NCBI GenBank assembly: GCA_947462335.1
Contig: OX381704.1
Location: 48,798,942-48,862,941, forward strand
Direction of reading: 5' to 3'
DNA: 64,000 bases
DNA from: Harmothoe impar
Lineage: Eukaryota; Annelida; Polychaeta; Phyllodocida; Polynoidae
Both the position numbers and the translations under genes were made by a program. The notes under the pieces were generated by a model. The model did not search any database and had not been told where the DNA came from. It saw only the letters and a program-made list of their open reading frames with translations. Positions 8,599-20,756 of the stretch are shown piece after piece. Numbering within the stretch: the stretch's first letter is position 1; each line of letters starts with the position of its first letter.

Positions 8599-8812
8599 GA
8601 AAAAGAGATGTTGACGGTGAGAGGTCGGTGATTTGAATGGGCAGTATGTTGTATTGGTAGGAGAGAGGAAGGGAGGGGTGAGGGGTACCCACTGTTGGTT
8701 GTGGTAATTAGTTATAATATTAGAGTATAGGTGGAGTATGTGGTGGGGTGATTTCTGGCCACCAGCTGTCTCCCATGACCACTCCTGAGCGCTTTTGGCG
8801 CCCATGAGTAAC
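8599..8812 (-). repeat. Split direct repeat A1 (5' end of Ngaro element)
   Basis: This 214-bp copy of A2 has its outer edge at 8812, the 5' end of the element on the minus strand (GTTACTCATGGGCGCC). The promoter should lie in or just after this repeat, but I recognise no TATA box. Host sequence resumes at 8813. Confidence 0.9.
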
Positions 8813-9817
8813 CAATTGAACCTGCAACCGTTTAACTGGCACTGACTGACTGACGCCCTCATGTACTACAAATACACAATCACGTCACAATTATAGCTAC
8901 AACCACTGGCACTGACGTGACTTAGTCGTTCATTGCTCGGTCACACTCGAGAGGTCAGAATGACCATGCTATGCCCAGATATGCTATATATAGGAGCGAT
9001 TCCATGTTACACATACATCAAATAGTTAGCCCAAAGGGCATATACTCATACCATGCAGCAAGTGACCTTGATCGGCCGAGTCACATGGACAAATGCACAG
9101 GCAAGTATCACATTCATATCATTCAGAGAATCCGCTACTAGAATTAAGGCTACATTGTAGGGGAATGGGGATAGCAATCATGTGACGTTGTTGAGAGACG
9201 CTGTTGAATTAATCATATTGCCCAGGTCAAAGGTTGATGTTGGCTGGCCTAGCTTGGCCTCGTGATTCCGACCACATACTTGTAAACTCTTGTTTGCACT
9301 CAGAGGTCTGACCTCGGAGAAGGAAGCATCAACAGTTGCCCTGGAGAACAAAAGGCAGATCCACTATGAGTGGGACACCTTTAGCCTTCACTAATAGAAT
9401 CACATTCCTGATATTATAGCTCCGCTCTGCCCCCAGGCACTGCTGTGGGTATATAGTCCACACATATAGCTATACATACCTGAAGCTTATAAGATTAGAC
9501 AGGCCGTCATTTGCACTTTTTCATGGGTGAGCATATGGAATTCGCAGATGAATTGATTAATATGATAGTGTTTTTCTTTTCGTTGTTCATCCTCTTTCCA
9601 TAGAGTATTGGAACATACACACCATATCAGTAGCAGAGTATTGAAGCCATGGCTGTGAGATAGTGGTCCCGCATTCTCGATACGCCGGTTTGCTATCACT
9701 GACAATTCACTTCATGTATCATGAGTGGGATTCTGAGAGTAGAGACTTGGATTTCAATACTTGCAGTCGCGTGGTTAGGGGGGGAGGTGGTGGGGCAGAA
9801 TGCAAAGAATCCTGGCA
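8813..9817. other. Non-coding sequence, nothing recognised
   Basis: No repeat, satellite or supported exon is visible between the retrotransposon and the next inverted-repeat element. Confidence 0.45.
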
Positions 9818-9819
9818 TA

Positions 9820-10594
9820 CACTGTAAAAAGAATTCCGTCAAAATAACAGAGATGTACTGGCACCACTGGGTGCCGAACTTTCACCGTAAAAATAGCGGT
9901 CACTGTAGTTTCAAGTTCACCATAATTTTAATGGTGAAAGTCCGGCACCCAGTGGTGCCAGTGAATCACCGTTATTCTAACAGAATATGAGACATCACTG
10001 TCATTTCAATACAGTGCCTAAACAATAGTTATAATAGTATCTTGTGTAATATAACTCATTTATCCCAGTATCTTTCCGTCCATTTATCCACCTATACCTA
10101 ACTCTATGCTCAATATGATTCCATGCCAAATTTGGTACCATGTCAATTAGCAATATCATCTTAGTGTCAGGACTTCAGGCCTAATCATTAGGAACAGTCT
10201 ATGAGAGCCTTATAAAATGGTTCATGACACTTTGTAATGCCAGTTCATGAGAGGGAGTCACTCTAGGATGGCTAGAGAGCAAACCTTACAGCTGTTTATT
10301 TTTATTTTTTCTTATTACCACAAAGATGGTGTTCTTAGCATCCATGAAAATCTCCTCATGAACCAAACTGCCACCTGGTGTGATAAAACTAAACATCAAT
10401 TAAACGTAGCTTCACCGTAAAAAACAACAACTGTGTTCCACTGCAAATGATATGTGTTTCACTGTGCCGGATTACGGATTTTGAAAGTAAAATTGATCAA
10501 TTTTCCATTGCCCCACTGTAATAATATATAATGATGATCCAACGTAAAGTTTTGCATTGATTCTCCGTATATTCAACGGAATATTTTTACAGTG
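9820..10594. mobile_element. TA-flanked non-autonomous DNA transposon (CACTGTAAAAA ends)
   Basis: This 775-bp element starts CACTGTAAAAA at 9820 and ends TTTTTACAGTG at 10594, with a TA on each outer side (9818-9819 and 10595-10596). TA duplications point to the Tc1/mariner group. Beyond the first 11 bp the ends match only partly (ATTCCGT shared). Near the left end lies a subterminal palindrome: CACTGGGTGCCGAACTTTCACCG near 9865 is complementary to a segment near 9935. There is no transposase. A relative with the same ends is at 39626-40462. Confidence 0.72.
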
Positions 10595-10596
10595 TA

Positions 10597-13253
10597 GTTT
10601 CAGATCAGTACTCAGCAGTGATGTGGCCCATAGAATAGGGTGAGTAATGAGGTTGATTGGTTCTTCACATGTAGATATTTGTCTTCTACATGTACATTTA
10701 TGTATTGGGATAGGGTTGATTGTTTAATTCTAGGTGGGGGGGGGGGTGAGTTGTCCTGTGTTGATGCATTATCATTGACCGCTATAGCTATCCAGCATAT
10801 TATGTACTGAGTATTTAGAACACACTGTTTGAAATACTCATCAGTATGGAACTACCCTACAAGAGCCCTGAGACAAGTAGCTCTGTCTTGTAGCGTCTTC
10901 TGGGATCTATAATGCGCAATTAGTCGTTTTGTCAGTCTCCCCAATGCCAATTCTGCCAATCTGATAGTCTTTGTCACAAATCAGCGCCATTGCTGCTGTT
11001 CATACAGCTTCCGTGTCTTTGTGTGCCTATTTTGTAGCTTCTGTCTGTAGCTTTTTTTCCTTTTGCCTGCAGCCATACACCTTTGTTTGCAGGGAGGTTT
11101 TCTATTCATACATAACTGGGTCTTATTCTGCCACATGCCATTATCCACACAATCTCCCACGTTTCTTTTGTAGCTTCCCTGCACTACTTCTTCTCGCCAC
11201 TTCGTATTTACAGCCTTGCCTGCGTGCTGGAAGGTGAATCACTAAATAATCATATCAGAAATTCTGCTTTCCCCACCCCACCTGTTTAGTTCCTTACTGT
11301 AACAAACTGTTATCGGTAGCCACCTCTGTATCGTGTCCTTTGCAACACACTGATCTTATATACCGCTAGTATGATGCAATTCATGTTTTCTTGATGGTAT
11401 ATTTTCTGGATATACAACGTGAGAATAGTTATAGCTGGAGTCATATATATTATGTCCTTATTGCTGCATTGATATAGGTTTACCCTTGGTAACTGGATTA
11501 TTTTAGTTCCACATTACATTTGTATGAGCCCTTTGTTTCTCACTCGATATGTTGAATCACAGTATACCCTACGATGTATTGGATAAAAATCTAAGTAGCA
11601 TGAGTTAGACTGTTTCTATTTGTATGCAACGTGTGGTGGGCTGACTCTCCTTCAATTGGGCCCTCGTGAACCAGAACGGCCTGCAGTGGTTATTCCCTAT
11701 AACCCAATTCAGTCGTGCCTTAGACTTTCTTAATTCTCCTATTGTATGTCAGCTCCTATACTATGTCAGCTAATCTAGGGTGATATTTAGATCTTAGTAT
11801 GGTTGCATGGTTTGTATACTTCGAAGTGTGTATGCAAAATTTAGGAGCTATATCTGCTGATATAACATCATGTCCTATGACACTGCATGGGACATGGTCA
11901 AGAGTTTATACTCACAGACATGTTTGGCCACACGGACCATCATGAGATGGATAAGCATGTGAAGTGCTGTTTGTCCACCAGAAAAGGGGAGATCAAAGCC
12001 CAAACATGCAGGGTGCCAATATAAGTGAAGGCTGGAACCCATGCACGTTACCCTGAGTGTGTCAAACGCCCGGCCTACTGAAACTCTAATTTCATTAGAA
12101 TGTATTACTATTCATCTATGTATTTGAAAGACATGCTTTATTAGGCATATGGCATTACAATGAGGGGCATGTCACAGGTGGAGACTACAATATCGTGCAT
12201 TTTAAGGGACTTTCATTTTTGAAGATTTAGATATATCACTTTCAATCTCAGCTAGCAGTCAGATAAAATACAAGCAATTCAAAGACACTACCTTTGACTG
12301 CTGGACCAGCCAGGTTTGTAGTGTTGGCTACTGCGTTGGTGCCGACCACTGATACAGTTATCCCACCCACTAATAGATAGGAGCTATCTATAGACTCATT
12401 GACTGTTTGATCTCGGCACGTTAGCCAGACCTAATCAGGGCAGGCATTCCTCCTGCTGCTCCTCAGCCTCCTCCTGTACCTTCACCACGTGCATGGTTAC
12501 GGAGGTAAGTACCTTGCCTCCACACAACCCTGTGTGATGAACGGCCACAGGCTTAGGGCTACGACACGCCCATCCTTCTCTCAAGTAGTACTAATTAGCG
12601 CGCCCACCTTAATTACGTTTGCCGCCCGGCCCCTGACCAGACGCACCCATCACTACCCTGCCCCCGTGTGAGCCCCAGGATCCCTGCACCAACCCTGGAG
12701 GAGGCCAGGTGACCCACTCGACCCCACCTTGTGGAGGGAATATTGGCTGTTATGGAAGTGGTTGCCTCCTTGAGTCCCCATAGGATAAACTGCTCCCCTG
12801 GAGTCAACCCCTGTTCCATCCCTCTCCCCTTGCCCTTAGAGCATGGACAATACATCCATATAGAGTATGATATATGAGCCAGAAGCCAGGGCATTATTAG
12901 CAAGTGTATCATAAATGAGAGACTGAAGACTCAGACACACCAATCATGATTTCTGCCAGAACAGCTACTCAGCATAACTACCTTATGCACATGCTTCTAA
13001 AACAAAGCAATGGTCTTTGGGAGATGTTGATTGATTTTATAGGGGGAGCAGGTGTACCTTTATGGTCTCAGCACTTCATAGACGTCCGGGAGATCCGCAA
13101 TATCCCTTAATGAAGGTGTTTTATTGCTATGCTTATTACAAGTATGGTAGTCCTTTTTGTGTTTATGTCTTTTATTTGTTTCCGCTTTAAGTATCTACGC
13201 ACCACAAGTCTACACTCACCAAGGTTCACACATCGATAACGTTTTTGAAACAG
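10597..13253. other. Mostly non-coding; one isolated splice-donor context
   Basis: A G run lies near 10735. At 12505 a strong plus-strand donor (GGAG then GTAAGTACC) follows a pyrimidine-rich tract and a CAG at about 12467, which could bound a 38-nt exon. This is too short to support. Nothing else is recognised. Confidence 0.35.
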
Positions 13254-13345
13254 ATTATGGAGGTGTTATTGTGCATGGGCCATGCACCTGATGCTGTTAG
13301 TTGTCCCTGATAAATGCCAGTGTCAGAGCCCGCTGGTGTTTTCAT
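13254..13345 (+). CDS. Weak candidate host exon, unknown protein
   Basis: An acceptor-like gtttttgaaacag is followed by 92 nt ending in a good donor (TTCAT then GTAAGTATG). One frame is open throughout and encodes a Cys- and Trp-containing hydrophobic peptide with MHLMLLVVPDKCQCQ in its middle. An internal ATG followed by the LMLLVV run could also be a signal-peptide start. There is no recognised family and no clear partner exon; chance occurrence is quite possible. Confidence 0.2.
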
Positions 13346-14708
13346 GTAAGTATGTGATGTATATGGTGTCTGGAGATACTTTTACCATAAACAATGTCTG
13401 AGGTGCTGTAGTCTTGGTACCTGGGTCTTTCCTACCTCTACATAAACAACAGCTGTCCTCCTTCCCTCACGTGTTTAGGCATTAACTGTCTGTGACACGC
13501 AACACGAGTGAGCTGCTCAAACAGGCCTCTGTTCAACCCGCCGAGCACCTCGTGAGTCACTCAGGGTTCCTGCATTAGCAGACGAGCAGATTACAGGTCC
13601 TGAGAGAGGTGTCAGACAACTCATGACCTGCTCACCCCTCCCACTCTACTGCAGCTCATTCATACCATACATCCAATAACCGCAATCTGGCCAGTCTCAC
13701 AGAGATACTTATGAATAAAGTAAATTTACCATGCAGGTGCAGTTTTCAGATATATTTTTTTATCTTATTGGTACATGTATATGGAATCCTATCAGCATCT
13801 AAAGAGTGTTTTTCTGCTTCTATTAGATTCCCATGGCATGCATATCTTACATGCGTAAGATAATTGTCCGCAATAGAATGATACTTTCTTTTGAAACATA
13901 ATGCTTGACAAGGTTCTATGAAGCAGTAGTAGACACGTGTTATCAACCGAAACTATTATTGTATATGATTATGTCAACATGACATTGTATCAGATTATTC
14001 AAGTTCGGTTGCCCAAATCTCAAATATACCATAATTATGTATCTCGTTATTCTTTGACTTGGTTTTGGCAGTCCAACATGTAATTGTCTGTTTAGGTACT
14101 GGTCTCAATAACCTCGTTAAGTGGTGGACGACGTAATTCTGCTGCTGCTTTTACCTGCACCTGTTGTTTGGTACAAACTTAGGGAGAGACCATCAAATAT
14201 TAACAAGGAGGTGGCGAAATGTCTGTGTGGGATGCTGTGCCTATTCTTAATCCACCAAGGGAATTATCCGATCGATCACACTTATATCATGAACACTAAA
14301 AACTATACTGGGGCATGACCTGGAAATGAGCAATCTAGATTGAATTAGAAAAGGCGAGGAACTGTTTTTGGTCCTGTTAATGTGGTTCTCACACCTGAAG
14401 ATGTCAAATGGGCCTCCTGCTCATCCATCGTAGGAGCGGCGGACACGATGGGTCTTGTACGTGACTTGGAATAAATGCATTATTTATTGCCTTCATTATG
14501 TGTGAACGGAAAACATGCATTACTATAATTATCACAGCCATCATCAACGTCGCTCACTGATGATGCGGAGAACTCTAGTTTCACATTTACCACAGACACA
14601 GTGATCTACAGGCTAACTATGCCATCTGCTACATTTTGTCATGTCAGTAAAAATAGTTCAGTGCATGAAACACTCTATTGCATCTACAATATACAATATC
14701 CCATTTAG
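13346..14708. other. Non-coding sequence, nothing recognised
   Basis: AT-rich single-copy-looking sequence without supported features. Confidence 0.4.
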
Positions 14709-14876
14709 CCCTTTAAGGGCCGCATAGTGGTTTAATGCAGTATACCTTTGGTCGTCGTGATGCATGAATGCAGCCCTGGCGAGTAACTCCCCAGCATTGT
14801 GCCGACCATATGATGACCATACAAAGGGGAGGCATGATACATTAATGCAGCCCTGTGTCAAGCTGCCTTTAAAGGG
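14709..14876. repeat. MITE-like dispersed repeat, copy at 14.7 kb
   Basis: It begins CCCTTTAAGGGCCGCATAGT and ends CTGCCTTTAAAGGG, so the ends are roughly complementary. The interior repeats GATGCATGAATGCAG-type motifs. Related segments lie at 31266-31465 and 51880-52017. It is probably a small non-autonomous DNA element; target duplication is not clear. Confidence 0.5.
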
Positions 14877-17800
14877 TTAGATAATGCGAGGCACATGACA
14901 TATGGTGTTAACACCAGTCCTTGCTTATACTATAACTGTCTGCTTAGAGTAGACTCAAGATGAACACAGTCATACATCACATGTAAGACATTGAACGTGC
15001 AAAGGTATCCTACGAACAAGGAGGACCATAGCGCCAACACAGCAATTGCCATATGCGACGTAAAATCGGGAAAGGTACCTACTGTACCCTATTGTAACGT
15101 CCCCATCGTAGATCACGTCTCATAGTAGGCTAATGCTAAATGATAGCTGTACATGTAGTGATAAACCTGATATGCACACCATCAGGTATGATGATATCCT
15201 TCATAAAGCGCATGCAAGACGCAACTATTGTGACAGAAATCCAAAACAAACATAACAGGGATTTTAGCGCAACACGCGTATGGAGTATTGTGCTTTGACT
15301 CATAATGCAATGTAACCACACCCACTAATGTATTGTATTACGTATTGCTAACACAGCACATGTCAGGCGAAAACAAAACACTAGTATAAACTTTACCTGT
15401 CACCATTCTTAGAAGGCCAAAGTAGCTTTATTGCAGCCTCCCGTACTTGAAGCATGTATCTATGATTATCTACAGTGCCAAATAACATGTAATTTCAATA
15501 TGACAAGTTGAATATAAGGCTTCACATTTTTATATGATTATAACCAACTCAAGTATAAGCCCCACGTGTTCTATATAAATGCACTCAACTAGTGCATCCG
15601 GATGAAGATCACGATGAAAAGGCAATGTCTTCTCGTGAGTCATGTATTTAAAATGTGAAATCTGGGTGGCCTTTTGAAACAAAAAGAGGCAGAGTTAGAC
15701 ACGAGCTGTTCATCCTCATCTCACAGGAGGTTCACCTGCTCACGCCGGGCTCCCACCCACTCCCTGAGCAGCTCCATGAGCAGCTCCCTGAGTAGCTCCC
15801 TGAGCAGCTCCCTGAGCAGCTCGGCCTCCTCTGCTGCCGTCTCTGTGTGGGGTGGCGTCATAGGGACTGAGCCCAGCTCACCCCTGGCCTATGGCGGCCC
15901 TATAACACCATACACTTGGATACCGCCGCGTCTCCCTCCGCCATATAAATGAGTCCCTAATCTGGAGGTGTCCCCCGGGGCTTCTACATCACCCCCGTCC
16001 ATGGGCGGTGTCATGTGGGGGAGCTTCTGGGGTGGCATGCACGACCAGAGTCTATGAATATCAAAGTCATACCCACAGCTCTGGTGGAAGGGAGCTCACA
16101 CGATGTCAGGATTTGGGGGATGCTGTTGGTTGGATTTCTGCCGAAATAAAATGCTACTCATTCAACACTTACAACAACAGTTGACCTTCTAGCATTGTTC
16201 CTACATAATGTAGTTGTTCCTCTGCTTCTTGCTACTGTTGCTTGCACCGTGTATACAGTGTCCGTGAAATGTATATCCCATCCAAATACATGTAGTATTC
16301 TAGTTAATAATGTTCATAAGGATATGGCATGTTACAAACTAATTCCCATTCCATTATACCTCACAGGAGTGTTATAAACTGCAAACACCCTCCGAAAAGT
16401 ATGCAAAGACATCAGCTGCGAGATGAAATGGTCTCGTCTTGACGGCCGTCCTTTTCTCTAAATTCAAGACAGAAATCGACATTAAATGTATCAGTGTATA
16501 GGTGGTACTTAATAATGCTCCTGCGCATACACCTGTCACATTCAGCCCGATAGGTGCTCATGCCTCAGACACCCCCCATCTAGAAGAATCCCCTATACCC
16601 ACCCTTGGGAATTTAACATCCATATACTTCACCTGAGGGCATATACTTGACATTAGATGGCAGGGGGTCGCCAATGCCCTGGTAAGAGCCAATGTATCCT
16701 TGCCAGGGGGATGACAGAATACGTTACTCTATCCCAGAATTTTTATTACGATTTTTTATCAAGAAATTCAAAAGGTGGAGACATAGGGGAACACATTCAG
16801 TTATTGTTGGACAGCTTGACAGTGTGGTGTACCTCCGCAGACATGTGGGCGTCCCCTAGAGTTCACAGAAACAAATTAATTCCCAAATCCATTTCTAAAA
16901 CACATCTTCAGAGAACTCTGAGAGGAGGTGTGGCATAGATAGAGAAGACAGGTGTGAGGTTTGATATAAATATTTCCGTACACTTAGGTATACCTGCGCG
17001 TACTTTGGACTACTTCGATATGCATTCTCACCGCAAACATCTAATCATGGTTGTAGAAAAGGTGTATCTAGCCTTTTGACCACATCAGATACCGATGCAC
17101 GCCTTGGCCCCCTTGCCATAAATGTATAATAAACACCGTGGTCAGACATGCACTTAATAATACGGTTGCCATCATCCATGAGCTGAGTAGCTTTGGCATA
17201 GATGTGGACGTATAGGCTCTTTCATCGCGGCCAACACACTCTGAATATACACCATACACATGTACACCTCCCATGAGTGCCCAGCAAGCACCAGCCCCTG
17301 GTCAATGGGCCTGACCCTTGTGGCGTTGGTCAGTCTAATTGGAGGCGTCAGGTCCAGCCTCCATATGGGGTCATTGAGTGCATCCTAACCACGTGCCCAC
17401 CACCTGCCCTGGAGGAGATCACGTGCTACATGGTGATCAGGATGGCCACCAGAGGTCAGGGTATGAACCATGTGCTAGTTGATGCTATGGGAAATGGGAA
17501 GTCAATAATGACCTTCTCCCATCTCACTCAAGGGGGAAAATGAAACACTCTCCTAAGGTAGACCACAGAGGCTATTCAATTATAGATATACTACATGCAC
17601 TGGAAGTTTATTCTTTTAGTCAATATGCATGAAGGGAGACATGGTATAGAACATATGCTATTTTTTAAAATAAGTTTATTGACCAGTAAATCATGTAAAG
17701 GTAGAACACGTTCTGCCATTAAGGTCAGGGAAATATTTACAACAATAGTACAACTTATTACTTATTCCGGAGTCGGCGTTCCTCTTGGTACAGCATTTAG

Positions 17801-18150
17801 GAGACAGTCTATACAAACATTAATAATAATAAGATAAAGCGGGCATCCCTATACTCTCAATGATAGGGGCCGTGGACGAGTAGATACTAGTTGGAATTTA
17901 CTCGGTGGTTGTCGACATTGTTATGCTAGTGTCATTTCATATAACACATTCAAAGGTGAGGGCCACCAATTTAGATAAGACAGATATACTCTACTTGTGT
18001 TGTAAGAATTTAATATCATTCGTCAAACTGTTTTGTTGCACTAGTATCTACTCTGGTTACCAATGAATAACCGATATCCACTGGAAGTTAACGCTTCCAT
18101 GGTTTTATTACAGGTAGAAACATTCTTGTCATAGTATATATAGCACCCTC
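14877..18150. other. Mostly non-coding; short repeat at 15.75-15.83 kb
   Basis: Around 15765-15825 a roughly 15-bp unit (CTGAGCAGCTCC) repeats four to five times. On the minus strand it would encode an amphipathic run of LLRELLREL type, followed by a plausible donor (GAGCAG then GTGAAC). On the plus strand it reads as poly-Ser. Neither is supported by a full exon. Nothing else is recognised. Confidence 0.35.
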
Positions 18151-18154
18151 TTAA

Positions 18155-18559
18155 AGATGGTGTATCAGCTAATAAATTTCCCAAACTTTTCCTTAAAAGG
18201 GATGCCATGGGTTCTATTATCATTTTAGCTAATACACAGTACCCAATATTTGTAAGATATTTGTCTATAAATACATGATTTGAGATAGTTAACAATATAG
18301 CCTATTCACCTCACTGACTCAGTCACTCCCCCAGGTGAGTACAGGGGAAACTAGCCTGGTAGAGAAAGCACTGAGCCATGCAGTATAAACACATAGGAGG
18401 TTTTAGTGTCGACCTACAGTAAAGATTAAGACACTGCTTGTGCTAATTCCATATGTTTAGATAATGCCAATCAGCTTATAAGCTGGGGAATATGTATAGA
18501 ACATGATATACAATAGGAATATGATAAATCTAAGAAAACATTTAGCTGACACACCATCT
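18155..18559. mobile_element. TTAA-flanked MITE, copy 1
   Basis: Ends are inverted repeats of about 23 bp, AGATGGTGTATCAGCTAA on the left and the complement of AGATGGTGTGTCAGCTAA on the right. TTAA lies immediately outside both (18151-18154, 18560-18563). TTAA target duplications are typical of piggyBac and Kolobok elements. The 405-bp interior is non-coding and shared with three other copies in this window. It contains a consensus-like splice donor (CCCCCAG then GTGAGTACAG). Confidence 0.85.
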
Positions 18560-18689
18560 TTAATCTCCGCAGGTAGCAGATAATGTGATCCCATGCTCCC
18601 AATTAGCAATACCTCCCTGATAATGATTGTCATGCATCACCAAGCAAATATGATCCTATAGCAATTTGCAATTAGTTCTGAGAAGGGCA

Positions 18690-18830
18690 AATCCAGGGAC
18701 GTTGCAACCGGCTGGGGGCAATACCTTATTGACCAACCCTAGAAAAGGTCAAACCTATAAAAAGATCAGGCCGAAAAAGGTCAAAATTGGCTTGTCCCCC
18801 CACTTTGAAAATGCTTGCCACGCCCTGAAA
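18690..18830 (+). repeat. Old dispersed repeat fragment (copy 2)
   Basis: Shares CAGGGACGTTGCAACCGG, GAAAAAGGTCAAA and TGCTTGCCACGCCC-type motifs with 1752-1900. The motif CCCTA(G/A)AAAAGGTCAAACCTAT is shared with about 48005-48035. It looks like a decayed interspersed repeat of unknown class. Confidence 0.35.
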
Positions 18831-20664
18831 TCTCTGTGACATCTTTGATACTGGGAAACCTTTGCATAAAATGTAGGATAATGGTAACTAACATTATTGA
18901 AAAACCATTCTATGACATGTAGAGTATGAGATAAAGTGGCTGCAATGATGACTTGACATTATTTGGGACCAAAATGTAAGCCTACACTGGAGGTGGGCAG
19001 GTAGCTGTACTATGAGTATAACAGTAAGAAGGCACATCCTTAATTAGATTGGGTAGAATAAGGTATTTTTCATTGAATTACACCCACCCCGTAGACTCTG
19101 TCACTTACACCATTATGCGAATATCTAGTATCAATAAAGGCATTATCATTTCATGTAGCTCGAGACCTAATGATATGCTTGTGATGTACCGGTATGTAAT
19201 AACTGCACTTTAGTGCGGTACGCAATCCACATGTCGAATGCGCTCAGGTGTAGGGAGGCCAAATGTAAAGTATTATGTTCTACCGACTGAAATGTGGGTT
19301 GCTAGTACGGGCTAAGACGTATCTTCAAATGCATCATCAATATCTCTTTTCGATGCTCACTGTGCCTTTCTTTCTCCTCTGCTCTGTTTGAAAATAATCC
19401 ATGCTTGATACCTATACAATGTCATTTTGGTTGCAATAGCAGTGGGTCATAAGTCCAACACTGGAAACGTTTAAAAGATACTTTTAGAATCACTCATCTG
19501 TCCACCATCAATAATTGATTTGCAGTATGTCAACTCCAAAGGAAATGTATATCTTGGCATAATAATGCATAATATGAGTGTATAGAAATGCTATTCAAAT
19601 CTTCTAAATTATAACCGTAGCTATTGTAAAGCCACACCCTTTTTAAATGATTGCAGGTACAAACATGGTCAACCTTTTTACTTTGCATTTTAACTGTTGT
19701 TTATCCTTCCAAGTAGCATGGTCCAATGTGATTAGGAAGAAATCGGTTGGGGATAAGATTCACTTGCATCCTATAGGAGAAGTCTTTATGGATTATGGCC
19801 AAGGTCAGACAATGTCACTGTGGCCTCTACTAGACCCCAGCCACCCATTGTGTTGTCACGTGTTCCTAGTCTAGTACAGTCACATTCTGATCTCGCCGTG
19901 GGCGAGAGTGCAGCTTCGCCATTATTCAACCCACTTCTGGCGATTTTCCCTGCAAGCTATAAAAGGCAGAGAAAGAAAAGGGAAAAAGAAAGGATCTACA
20001 AGGAAATAAAGTAAACTGGGTGAGAGCCCTGGGGCAGGCTGACTCTAATAGACGCTGAGCTGGGTCAATAGATGCTGCCACATGCACGTCACGATGTATC
20101 GGTCACTGCTCCGCCAGGGGGCAGTGTCTCGTCAAGGGGGCTGGCTACTTCCGGCTGCTCCAAATGAGCAAATCAGCTTAAAGTATGCAGTCTATTATAG
20201 GTGGTCAGGGGGACGGAGAGACAGCCTGCTGTAGTAAAAGTCTGATTGAAAAGGGGCTGGCTGTAAACTATGGCCTCGGGTTGTCAGCCTGTTTACATGC
20301 AGGCTTATACACGACTTTGAACTAAGGAAATAACCTTTCTTTTCTCAAAAGATGATCACGAAAGATATGTAATTACCATGTTCACCTCTGGATTGTATAC
20401 AGTATATCTTTTCCTTTTATTTCTGTGCTTTGCATAATCATATTTAGGACGTCTGGATGCGTTGCTTGACATGATGAATTCTACCCAGGATCCTCACATA
20501 GGCATTCAGTTATAAAATATGCGGTTAAAATAATTGTCGGCCAGACATCTTCATATGAATTGCCCACATGACTTATTCCAATTTTCCTAGTCATGAACTT
20601 TTTTATCGACCCCTTCTTCACGGACGGTGGCCACAGACTACATACATACACGGAGGTCACTCAC
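18831..20664. other. Non-coding sequence, nothing recognised
   Basis: Short open frames are present, but none has splice support. No repeat was identified. Confidence 0.4.
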
Positions 20665-20756
20665 CACTGTCCTTCATTCAGGTCACGTGAGAGCACCGGC
20701 CAAATGGTGGTATTCAGGCATGACGCCGATTTGGCTTTTCCTAGGGTTGCTGCCAT
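20665..20756 (-). CDS. Candidate first coding exon, unknown protein
   Basis: On the minus strand an ATG at 20756 (with G at +4 and an in-frame TAA two codons upstream) opens 30 codons plus 2 nt. These end at a strong donor (GACAGTG then GTGAGTGAC, intron starting at 20664). The peptide begins MAATLGKAKSASCLNTTIWP. The exon and the region just upstream (about 20680-20860) are CpG-rich, as expected for a promoter-proximal exon. The in-frame upstream stop and the donor together make this one of the better host-exon candidates. I do not recognise the protein. Downstream exons would be at lower coordinates, and I could not identify one. Confidence 0.38.

Larger units (their letters stand above)
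2983..8812 (-). mobile_element. Complete Ngaro-type tyrosine-recombinase retrotransposon
   Basis: This 5,830-bp element reads on the minus strand in the order A1 (8812-8599), gag-like ORF, RT/RNase H ORF, tyrosine recombinase ORF, B1 (3666-3461), A2 (3460-3247), B2 (3188-2983). Split direct repeats with B1 abutting A2 are diagnostic of Ngaro and PAT elements. The DIRS and PAT groups normally carry a methyltransferase-like domain after RNase H, and none is visible here, which favours Ngaro. No integrase or aspartic protease is apparent. Both repeat pairs look identical and all three ORFs are open, so insertion was probably recent. No target duplication is evident, as expected when a circular DNA intermediate is recombined into the genome. 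Confidence 0.93.

Noticed and set aside
12468..12505. 38-nt possible micro-exon before a strong GTAAGT donor
   Set aside because: Too short to assess for coding, and the acceptor position is ambiguous.
15735..15890. Minus-strand LLRELLREL-type amphipathic peptide with a donor
   Set aside because: Generated by a short tandem repeat; upstream stop codon and no pyrimidine-rich acceptor.
17277..17543. 88-codon plus-strand frame
   Set aside because: Looks mildly protein-like but has no acceptor or donor and no recognisable motif.
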